Positions 45,161 to 52,684 of a stretch of 64,000 nt of DNA are shown piece by piece. A program made the translations under genes and the position numbers. Every line of letters begins with the position of its first letter. Position 1 is the first letter of the stretch. This DNA is from Aquisphaera insulae (GTDB lineage: Bacteria; Planctomycetota; Planctomycetia; Isosphaerales; Isosphaeraceae): positions 124,001 through 188,000 of the forward strand of contig NZ_JAALJH010000001.1 of assembly GCF_011064615.1 (NCBI RefSeq), read 5' to 3'. The notes under the pieces are model-generated. The model made no database searches, was not told the DNA's origin, and saw nothing but the letters and a program-made list of their open reading frames with translations.

Positions 45161-46156
45161 GTGGAGTCCACCGAGTTGACCAGTCCGGAACCGAGATCCG
45201 CCCGGATCATCATGCTGGGCACCGGAGATTTCGCGCTGCCGACTTTCGAGCGGCTCGCCGAATCGCGGCATGGGGTGCTCGCGCTGGTGACCCAGCCCGA
45301 TCGCCCGCAGGGGCGGAAGCAGGAGCTCATCCCCAGCCCGATCAAGCTCTCGGCCGTCGGCCGCGGGATCCCCGTCCTCCAGCCCGAGGACGTGAACGCG
45401 GCGGAGGGCCTCGCCCTGATCCGACGGCTCGACGCCGAGCTGCTGGTGACCGCGGCCTACGGCCAGATCCTCTCCGCCAAGCTCCTCGGGCTGACGGCGA
45501 TGGGAGGGATCAACCTCCACGGCTCCATCCTCCCCGCCTACCGGGGCGCGGCGCCCGTGGCCCGGGCCATCCAGAACGGCGAGGAGGAGACGGGGGTGAC
45601 CGTGATCCGGATGACGCCACAGATCGACGCGGGAGGGATGATCGCCGTCGCGAGCACGCGAATCGGACCGGACGAGACGGCCGGCGAGCTCGAGGACCGG
45701 CTCGCCTCGCTCGGTGCCCCCCTCATCCTTCAGGCTATCGATGACCTGGTCGCCGGACGCGCCCGCGTCACGTCCCAGGATCCGACCGCGGTCACGAAGG
45801 CGCCCAAGCTCCGCAAGGAGGACGGGCTCATCCGATGGGCCCTGTCCGCGCAGGCCATCCACAACCTGGTCCGCGCGATGCAGCCCTGGCCGCTCGCGAC
45901 CGCGGAATGGACACCATCGGTCCCGGGCAGGAGTCCGATCCGGCTCATCCTCCACCGCACAACGCCCCTCGAGGATCCGAGGGCGGCCACGGCCCGGCCG
46001 GGGACGGTGCTCGAGGCCCATGCCGATCGCCTCGTGGTCTCGACGGGCAACAATTCCTTGCAAATTCTCGTTCTCCAGGTTCCGGGGAAGAAGCCGGTCG
46101 CGGCGGCGGACTTCCTCCGGGGATATCGAGTCGCGCCCGGAGACCTCTTCACCTGA
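45161..46156 (+). CDS. fmt: Methionyl-tRNA formyltransferase
   Basis: About 331 residues. Transfers a formyl group from 10-formyl-tetrahydrofolate to Met-tRNA(fMet). The start is ambiguous: TTG 45152 or GTG 45161, with no strong RBS for either. I prefer GTG. The catalytic core shows RIIMLGTGDFALPTFERL at the N-terminus, INLHGSILPAYRGAAP (Asn-His pair and SLLP-type loop) and TPQIDAGGMI with the catalytic Asp. The C-terminal OB-like domain (PGTVLEAHADRLVVSTG) binds tRNA. Located directly after def. Confidence 0.93.
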   Translation: MESTELTSPEPRSARIIMLGTGDFALPTFERLAESRHGVLALVTQPDRPQGRKQELIPSPIKLSAVGRGIPVLQPEDVNAAEGLALIRRLDAELLVTAAYGQILSAKLLGLTAMGGINLHGSILPAYRGAAPVARAIQNGEEETGVTVIRMTPQIDAGGMIAVASTRIGPDETAGELEDRLASLGAPLILQAIDDLVAGRARVTSQDPTAVTKAPKLRKEDGLIRWALSAQAIHNLVRAMQPWPLATAEWTPSVPGRSPIRLILHRTTPLEDPRAATARPGTVLEAHADRLVVSTGNNSLQILVLQVPGKKPVAAADFLRGYRVAPGDLFT

Positions 46157-46301
46157 ACCCCCGGGTCCGCCCGAATCCGCCGACCAGGGACCGCAACCCG
46201 TGCCGAGCCGGCGTCACGTGCTCGCTCCCACGGATCCGGAAAGACGTTGATCATCCGCCTCACTCCTTGACGGCATTCCCCCCAAGGTGGTTACATGCAA
46301 T

Positions 46302-47123
46302 ATGTCTTCGCCGTATGAGACTGGGACTCGCTGCATCGATATCTGGAGCCCCCTCGTGGTGTCCCAACGTATCTACAGGGTGATCTTTGCCATTGTCGCC
46401 GTCCTGACAATTCTCTCCCGAGATGCTTCGGCGGGTCAGATCAAGATCGTGCTGGACGGTTTGGCCCTCGCCTATGGGCAGAATCAGGATCAGCTCTCGC
46501 AGCAGTTGCTGCCGTTCTCGATCTACGATTCACATGATTACGTGAGCGGCCATGGCCTTCCCGCGGAGGCGACGGATCTCTCGTCCGTCTCCTATTACCT
46601 CGATGGGGTCCTTCAAGGGAAGCTCGACGTCGGCCAGGGGGACTTCGCCCGGTCCGACGTGTTCATCGCGACTCCCGAGCTGACATCCGGCCAGACCGTC
46701 AGCGCCACCCTCCCGGGGAATCAGATCTTCGATCTGCTGCTCTACGACTCCATCGGCGGCTGGGGCCTGGCGTTGAACTCGGATACGTGGAAGCTCACCT
46801 ACGACTCGTCGACGAACCAGATCGTCGGCGACGCCTCGGCCATCGTCTGCCCGACCTGCACGCCGAATCAGAAGAACCCCTTCGACCTCTACTTCGACCC
46901 CGCAGCGCCCATCGACGTCCACTTCGCGGTGACGCAGGTCTCCGGCGGGACCGACCCCGGCCAGGCTCCGATGTACTTCCTCGGATCGGCCACGATCATC
47001 GGCACGGCGCGAGGGGCGGACGTCATCCCGGAGCCACCGTCCGCCGTGCTGACGCTCGTCGCCGCCGGCGGACTGCTCGGAGGCCTTCGATTCGGTCGAT
47101 CGGTGCGTCGCGGCGTGAGCTGA
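46302..47123 (+). CDS. PEP-CTERM sorting-domain exported protein
   Basis: About 273 residues, with the start uncertain. From ATG 46302 the protein has a leader before the hydrophobic segment; GTG 46356 or 46359 would give a classical signal peptide (RVIFAIVAVLTILSRDASA). The mature part is beta-rich with no catalytic motif. The C-terminus is a textbook PEP-CTERM tripartite signal: VIPEPPSAV, a hydrophobic helix (LTLVAAGGLLGGL), then basic residues (RFGRSVRR). Such proteins are processed by an exosortase and exported to the surface or an exopolysaccharide matrix. No exosortase gene lies in this window. Confidence 0.75.
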   Translation: MSSPYETGTRCIDIWSPLVVSQRIYRVIFAIVAVLTILSRDASAGQIKIVLDGLALAYGQNQDQLSQQLLPFSIYDSHDYVSGHGLPAEATDLSSVSYYLDGVLQGKLDVGQGDFARSDVFIATPELTSGQTVSATLPGNQIFDLLLYDSIGGWGLALNSDTWKLTYDSSTNQIVGDASAIVCPTCTPNQKNPFDLYFDPAAPIDVHFAVTQVSGGTDPGQAPMYFLGSATIIGTARGADVIPEPPSAVLTLVAAGGLLGGLRFGRSVRRGVS

Positions 47124-47160
47124 GCGGTCCCCCCGCGCCCCGCGGTCCTCTTCGCGCGGG

Positions 47161-48714
47161 TCACGAGATGGGATTGCTGCCCATGCGAGTCTCGTTCACG
47201 AAACGCTCGGTCTCCTCGTCGATCGACCGGCCCTTTCGGCCCCTCGGCGGATGAACATACAGGCTGTGGGGATCGATGACCTCGCGGTGGGCGGGGGGCA
47301 AGGACATCTCGTACCGGACCTGCGCACTATGGTCGGCGAGCTGGAGCGAGGGGTCGTACACGCTGTTGAACTTCCAGAGCATCCGGAGCGTGTTCGTCTG
47401 GCCTCGCGCGAGGTTCCGGGCCAGGATGCCGCCGAGCGCCTTCATCGCCGACCAGCCGAGGTGCTTGCGGTTGAGGACCTGCTGCGTCCGGACCAGCTCC
47501 CCGTAAAACTCATGGAGGGGAAGACGCGTTGGCAGGACAGCGTGCTGGATGTCGTAGAGGCGATAGTCCCGAGAGGTCAACCGTCGCGACTCGGTCATCC
47601 AGCTCTCGGTGCCGGGATACGGCGTATTCACGCTGATGTTCACGATCTCGGGGATCTCGAGGCACCACTGACGGATCACCTCGAACTGGCGGCGGTCCCA
47701 GTCCGGATCGGCGATGATGTTGATCGCCACCATGATCCCGAGCGACCGCGCGAATTCCAGGGCCTCGAAGTTCGTCGACAGCGTGACCCGCTTCCGGTAT
47801 CGCTTCAGTCCCTCCTCGTCGATCGCCTCGACTCCCAGGAACATGTACTGGAGGCCCAGCGACTTCCAGAGCCGGAAGACGTCCTTGTTGCGGAGCAGGA
47901 CGTCCCCCCGCGTCTCCAGGTAATACTGCTTCCGAAGGCCGCGGCGCGCGACCTCCTCGGCGATGGCCATCCCGTGCTCGCCCTGGATGAAGGCCACGTC
48001 GTCGACGATGAAGACACCCGGCTCGCGGATGCTCGCCAGCTCGTCGACGGCAACCTCCGCCGACTTGACGCGGTAGCTGCGGCCGTAGAAGGTCCACGCG
48101 CTGCAGAACGAGCAATCCCAGGGGCAGCCGCGGCTGAACTCGATCGAGGCGCAGGGATCCAGGACGCCGATGAAGTACTTGCCGCGATGGCGAAGCAGGT
48201 CCCGCGCCGGGCGAAGCTCGTCGAGGCTCCGGGAGAACATCGGCGGCGGCCCAACGCCGGCCGCCGTGACGGCCCCAGGAACTTCCAGGAGCGCCAGCGG
48301 ATCGCCCCCGGCGGCGGCCTCCACGAGCGCGGCCACGCTCGTCTCCGCCTCTCCCTTGAGCACGCAGTCGATGGCGCCTTCCGAATGCTCGATCATGTCC
48401 CCCGCGACGAAGGACGCACTGTGACCGCCGACGAAGATCGTCGCGCGGGGTAGGATCCCCCGCGTCTGCCGCGCCAGGTCGATGACCTCGGGCACGTTCG
48501 CGAGGTAGTTGCACGAGAAGGCGATCACGTCCGGCTGCCAGTCGCGGACCTGGCGGAAGTAGGCCCGATGACTCTCCACCTGCAGGTCGATCAGTCGCAC
48601 CTCGTGCCCGGCTCGACGTAGCTCCGCGGCGATCAGCTCGATCCCCAGCGGCTCGAGCCGCAGGAAGATCTTGGTGTACATCAACGAGCCGGGATGGACG
48701 GCCAGGATTTTCAT
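47161..48714 (-). CDS. hpnR: Hopanoid C-3 methylase (B12-binding radical SAM)
   Basis: 517 residues from ATG 48714. The frame is open further upstream, but the protein clearly begins MKILAVHPGSLMYTKIFLRL as in HpnR. The N-terminal domain (about 1-140) is the cobalamin-binding Rossmann type without the D-x-H-x2-G motif, as in this family. The radical-SAM motif is C197-x3-C201-x2-C204 in RGCPWDCSFCSAWTFYGRSY. HpnR-like stretches continue with FIVDDVAFIQGEHG, YYLETRGDVLLRNKDVF, FLGVEAIDEEGLKRYRKR, NIIADPDWDRRQFE and IQHAVLPTRLPLHEFY. The family adds a methyl group at C-3 of hopanoids using SAM and cobalamin. No other hopanoid gene lies in the window. The assignment rests on remembered family sequence, not on a search. 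Confidence 0.8.
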   Translation of the reverse strand: MKILAVHPGSLMYTKIFLRLEPLGIELIAAELRRAGHEVRLIDLQVESHRAYFRQVRDWQPDVIAFSCNYLANVPEVIDLARQTRGILPRATIFVGGHSASFVAGDMIEHSEGAIDCVLKGEAETSVAALVEAAAGGDPLALLEVPGAVTAAGVGPPPMFSRSLDELRPARDLLRHRGKYFIGVLDPCASIEFSRGCPWDCSFCSAWTFYGRSYRVKSAEVAVDELASIREPGVFIVDDVAFIQGEHGMAIAEEVARRGLRKQYYLETRGDVLLRNKDVFRLWKSLGLQYMFLGVEAIDEEGLKRYRKRVTLSTNFEALEFARSLGIMVAINIIADPDWDRRQFEVIRQWCLEIPEIVNISVNTPYPGTESWMTESRRLTSRDYRLYDIQHAVLPTRLPLHEFYGELVRTQQVLNRKHLGWSAMKALGGILARNLARGQTNTLRMLWKFNSVYDPSLQLADHSAQVRYEMSLPPAHREVIDPHSLYVHPPRGRKGRSIDEETERFVNETRMGSNPIS

Positions 48715-48942
48715 GCTCGAGTGGAGACCTTCCCGCGAATCGATCGAGGAGCAATCTGGACAAAGACTTCTATCAGGAAGCGAGGCGACTGGCCAGCACA
48801 GTCCCCGCAACATCGCGGCCGATGGGGCGGATTGGCCGGAAAACTCACTGCGGCGGACCGCCACGGCCCCGCAAACCTCGCCCAGCCTGCGTCGTCACAC
48901 AGTCAGCGACTCTCGCCGCGGAGCCGGATCTCGGGGACTTGT

Positions 48943-48971
48943 TTGATTCTTGCTTCCGAAAGGGGCAGAAT
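48943..48971 (+). promoter_or_regulatory. Promoter candidate in the hpnR / kinase-like divergent gap
   Basis: TTGATT (48943-48948), a 17-nt spacer and CAGAAT (48966-48971) point toward the kinase-like gene at 49138. The full gap 48715-49137 (423 bp) shows no supported gene, and the hpnR promoter must also lie in it. Confidence 0.35.
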
Positions 48972-49137
48972 GGAGGTGTCGAATGCTCGCGATGGGCATG
49001 CCGCGCCTGGCGAGGGAGGCCGGGCCATGCGGTCGTTGCACGGCAGACTCCTCTCGTGCCCTTCGCGGTCGTCCGATCGCCGGACCGGGGATCCTATCCC
49101 CCTCGGCATCCCCCGCCGGCTTCCTGGGGAGAATGCC

Positions 49138-49887
49138 ATGTACACACGAGAGCAGGCCTTTCGGATCGCCTCTGCGCTCATGCGATCCGGGGAGCATCCC
49201 CATCCGCGAGGCATCGAGAGCCTCCCGCCAGCATTCACGATCGCGCTCAGCCGAGAGGCCGGCTCCGGCGGCCTCTTCATCGCCCGCGAGGTCGGGCGAC
49301 GGCTCAATTGGCCGGTCTACGACGACGAGCTCCTGACCGAGCTCTCTCGGCAGTTGAGGGTCGACGTGCACTCAGTCGAGGCCGTCGACGAACGACCCAG
49401 GGGATGGCTCCTGGAGTGTCTCGAGTCGTTCGCCTCGAGGGCGACCGTCAGCGAGGCGAACTACTTCCGCGCCCTCGTCCGGATCATCCTGACCCTGGGG
49501 GCCCGCGGGCATTGCATCGTGGTGGGTCGCGGGGCCACCTGCATCCTGCCGGCGGAGACGACACTGCGCGTCCGGGTGGTCGCCCCCCGCGCGTCCCGCG
49601 TCGCACTCATCGCGCGCGAACGAGGCTGCGACCAGGAGCAGGCGGCCCGCTTCGTCGATTCCACGGACCTGGAACGGAGCAAGTTCCTGAAGGGCCATTT
49701 CCACCAGGACCTGACCGATCCCCTGGGCTATGATCTGATCCTGAACTCCTCCCGCTTTTCCGTGGAGGAGTCCTCCGAGATGGTCATCGAAGGGCTGCGA
49801 CGAATGCAGGCTCGCCACGCCACGCGGGAGTCCGCACACGAGCACGAGCCGGAACGTCGGCCCGTCGCGTCCGCGAGCGTGGGCTAA
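49138..49887 (+). CDS. Cytidylate kinase-like family protein
   Basis: 249 residues from ATG 49138, with GGGGAGA ending 6 nt upstream. The nucleotide-binding region is TIALSREAGSGGLFIAREVGRRL (SREAGSGG at 38-45), typical of the cytidylate-kinase-like family rather than true Cmk, which has GPSGSGKST. Further family blocks are WPVYDDELL, IVVGRGATCILP, LRVRVVAPRASRVA and DPLGYDLILNSSRFSVEE. Substrate unknown; relatives are predicted to phosphorylate a nucleotide or small metabolite. The first 28 residues and the last 25 are outside the domain. It is divergent from hpnR. Confidence 0.8.
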   Translation: MYTREQAFRIASALMRSGEHPHPRGIESLPPAFTIALSREAGSGGLFIAREVGRRLNWPVYDDELLTELSRQLRVDVHSVEAVDERPRGWLLECLESFASRATVSEANYFRALVRIILTLGARGHCIVVGRGATCILPAETTLRVRVVAPRASRVALIARERGCDQEQAARFVDSTDLERSKFLKGHFHQDLTDPLGYDLILNSSRFSVEESSEMVIEGLRRMQARHATRESAHEHEPERRPVASASVG

Positions 49888-50008
49888 CAGCATCGCGTCA
49901 AAAGTCCGCCGTGCCCGGCGGCGCACTCCGGGGTATCCTGGTAACCAAGGGCGGCGATCGGCGACGTCCGCCGAGGGCTTGCGCCTCGACCCAGCGAGAA
50001 AGCCGCGG

Positions 50009-51235
50009 ATGCAACTCGACACGGCGAGGCCGAGGCAGGGAAGGCGACGCACCGGCCTCGTCCTGCTCAGCCTCCCACTCCTGATCGCGATACTGGCATA
50101 CGGCCTGGTCCAGCGGCGGCGCTCACTTCCGGCGGGCGAGAGCGACCCCGCCCGACTGGACCTGCTCCGCGCCGCCCTCGAGGCGTTCAACGCCCGCGAT
50201 TACGACCTCGCAACCGCCACCCTGGACCGGCGGAGCGGAGTGGCCAGGCCGACCGCCCTCGACTGGATGCTCCGCGCCCGGATCGCTCGGGCACAGGACA
50301 GGAACGAGGACGCCCTCGGATATCTCGAACGGATCCCGGATTCGTCCGCGATCGCCTCGAAGGCCCGACTCTTCGCCGGCCAGATCCTGATCGGCCGCCA
50401 TCAGGCGCGGCTCGCAGAGCGAGCCTTCCTGCGATCGCTCGAGCTGGAGCCGAGTCAGATCCAGCCGTACCGAGAGCTGATCTCGATCTACACGTTCCAG
50501 CAACGGAAGAAGGAGTGCGACGCACTGTTCCGGGAGCTCACGAGGTTCGCCAAGCTGGACAACGTGCTCGCCTTCGCCTGGAGCCAGAACGAATGCGGCC
50601 TCCTCGACCCCAAGGAGGCGATCGGCATCCTCCGCGAATGCGTCGAGGCCGACCCCGAGGATCGCGTGAGCCGACTCGCGCTGGCCAGGACCAGCCTCTC
50701 GACCCACGCGCATCAGGATGTCCAGTGGGCCCTCGCCCCGCTCTCGCGGGACGACCCGGACGTCCGCGCGATCCTCATCGAGGACGCCCTGGACCGAGCC
50801 GAGATCGAGGAGGCGGAAGGACTGGCGAAAGATATCGCCGGCGAGAGCCCCCTGGTGGCTCTCGCCAGGGCGAAGCTGGCCCTGGCGAGAGCCGATCTCC
50901 GGGCGGCTGCAAACGCGTTCAGGGTCGTCCTTCGCGACGATCCGTCGTGTCCGGACGCCATCCGAGGCCTGGGCCTGGTCCTCCGCCGGCTGGGCGATCC
51001 CGAGGCCGACTCCTTCCTCCGGACCTCGGCCCGACAGGACGAATTGAAGCGGTCGATCCACGCATCGATTCAAGCGGACCAAACCGACCCGATGCTCCAT
51101 CTCAAACTCGGGATGCTTTGCGAGTCGCTCGACCTGAACGAGCAGGCTCGAGCGTGGTTTCGCCTCGTGCTCGCGAGCGACCCGTCGAATACAAAGGCGC
51201 GCGAAGCCCTGGTGCGCCTCGCCGAACGGCCCTGA
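50009..51235 (+). CDS. Membrane-anchored TPR protein (paralogue of 6109-7404)
   Basis: 408 residues from ATG 50009; a TTG at 49979 is an alternative. A basic N-terminus leads to one membrane helix (GLVLLSLPLLIAILAYGL, about 22-39). The rest is TPR solenoid (FNARDYDLATATLDR, ARLAERAFLRSLELEP, AIGILRECVEADPEDRVSRLALA, LNEQARAWFRLVLASDPSN). The order of repeats and many residues match the protein at 6109-7404. The two were probably made by duplication. It lies tail-to-tail with the next TPR gene, 10 nt apart. No enzymatic motif. An envelope scaffold role is inferred. Confidence 0.8.
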   Translation: MQLDTARPRQGRRRTGLVLLSLPLLIAILAYGLVQRRRSLPAGESDPARLDLLRAALEAFNARDYDLATATLDRRSGVARPTALDWMLRARIARAQDRNEDALGYLERIPDSSAIASKARLFAGQILIGRHQARLAERAFLRSLELEPSQIQPYRELISIYTFQQRKKECDALFRELTRFAKLDNVLAFAWSQNECGLLDPKEAIGILRECVEADPEDRVSRLALARTSLSTHAHQDVQWALAPLSRDDPDVRAILIEDALDRAEIEEAEGLAKDIAGESPLVALARAKLALARADLRAAANAFRVVLRDDPSCPDAIRGLGLVLRRLGDPEADSFLRTSARQDELKRSIHASIQADQTDPMLHLKLGMLCESLDLNEQARAWFRLVLASDPSNTKAREALVRLAERP

Positions 51236-51245
51236 GTTTCGACGC

Positions 51246-52547
51246 TCATCGAGGCTCCTCGCCGGTCTCGCTCCTCGCCGCCTCGACCGCGGCGGCCAGC
51301 GTGCCTCGGGAGGGGCCCGGACTCACGGGCGCGGCGCGGAGCCTCTCTCGCACGGCGCGAGCAACCGCCCGATCGCCGTCCACGGCCTCCACGATCCGAA
51401 GGAACGCACGCGCCTCGAACCATTCGCCAAGATCGAGCGCCAGCCCTGTCATCTCGGCCGCATCACGCAGGGGCTGGACCCGAGCGAGGAGCAGCCTATA
51501 CCTTCGCTCCTTCGCGTCCACCTCGGCCTTCCTCCGTCTCATCCGCTCGGCGCCGGCGGAGTCTCCCTCACGAGTGGCCAGGTCCGCCAGGCGGTCGAGC
51601 GCGGGCCGGTCGGCGGGGGCGACCGCGATCAGACGTTCGAGTGCCTCCTTCTCCGCGGCGGCATCGTGGAGCCGGGCGGCTCGCCACGCGACGATCCGGC
51701 GCACATCCGCGGTCGTGGCCCCTTCCGCGGGGAGATGCTCCAGGGCCCGGTCCACATCCGCGGCCTGCCCGAACTCCATCGCCCACGCCAGCCAGGACCG
51801 CCAGACCGGCGGGTCATCGGACCGCCGCTTCAGGCAGGCCTCGAGCCACCTCCGGGCGTCGTCGGGCTTCCCTTCGAGGAGGGCGAGGTTCGCTCTTCCC
51901 AGCCACACCCGATCATCGTCGGGCGCCAGGCCGGCGGCGTGTTCGATCGCGGCCTGCGTGGCCTGGCGCGGGACCGGAGTTAGCCTCAGCTCCGGATGGA
52001 CGCGGGCCAGGTTGATCGCGGCTTCCGACGCCCCCTCCCCTTTGTCATCCAGGGCCTGCCATCGCGCCTCGAGGAGCCGGAGCGTCTCCTCCAGGCGGCC
52101 CTGCTGACAGAAGAGGGGGCTGAGGAGGATCGGCAGGCTTGCCCCGTCGATCCGGGGATCGGCGAGGGCCTGCTGGACCACAGCCTCCGCCTCGGCGAGC
52201 CGGCCGGCCTCGGCCGCGAGTTGCATCCGCCCCTGAATCCCCCGAGGCGCGAAGCTGGATTCCGGCGCGACGCGGGCCCACGCCCGCTCCGCCGCATCGT
52301 TCCGGCCTCGAGCCGCCTCGCAGACGCCCAGCAAATACCAGGCTTCATCCGTCGACGGGCGACCGGCCACCAGGTCCGAGAGCTTCCGGGCCGCCAGGCT
52401 GTAGCGCCCCTGTTCGAGGTCCGCCTGCGCGTCCGCGAGGCTCGCACGAGACTGGCGAAGGTCGACCGCCCGCAGGCCAATCCAGGCGGGGAACGCAAGC
52501 AACGCCGCCGCGAGGAACCATCGGAAATCGAGTCGACCTGCTGCCAT
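51246..52547 (-). CDS. Membrane-anchored TPR protein
   Basis: 433 residues. The N-terminus MAAGRLDFRWFLAAALLAFPAW is an uncleaved or cleaved signal helix. TPR-type repeats then run almost to the C-terminus: YSLAARKLSDLVAGRPSTDE, AWYLLGVCEAARGRNDAAERAWARV, AEAEAVVQQALADPRI, RVWLGRANLALLEGKPDDARRWLEACL and DRLADLATREGDSAGAERM. Its repeats differ from those of the neighbour at 50009-51235, so it is not an obvious direct copy. It is divergent (137 bp) from the first Thr-nucleophile sulfatase-fold gene, so common regulation is possible. Function unknown. Confidence 0.78.
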   Translation of the reverse strand: MAAGRLDFRWFLAAALLAFPAWIGLRAVDLRQSRASLADAQADLEQGRYSLAARKLSDLVAGRPSTDEAWYLLGVCEAARGRNDAAERAWARVAPESSFAPRGIQGRMQLAAEAGRLAEAEAVVQQALADPRIDGASLPILLSPLFCQQGRLEETLRLLEARWQALDDKGEGASEAAINLARVHPELRLTPVPRQATQAAIEHAAGLAPDDDRVWLGRANLALLEGKPDDARRWLEACLKRRSDDPPVWRSWLAWAMEFGQAADVDRALEHLPAEGATTADVRRIVAWRAARLHDAAAEKEALERLIAVAPADRPALDRLADLATREGDSAGAERMRRRKAEVDAKERRYRLLLARVQPLRDAAEMTGLALDLGEWFEARAFLRIVEAVDGDRAVARAVRERLRAAPVSPGPSRGTLAAAVEAARSETGEEPR

Positions 52548-52684
52548 TCCCCTCGTCCCCGGACTCCCGGCGGCTGGGCTCGCCTGATTTCCGCATGCGA
52601 CGCCTCCGTTCGTGAGACTACCCTCCCGCGAACGGTTCTTCCATCCGCAATCTCCCCCGTTCTCCGCCGCCTTCCCCCTTTGCT

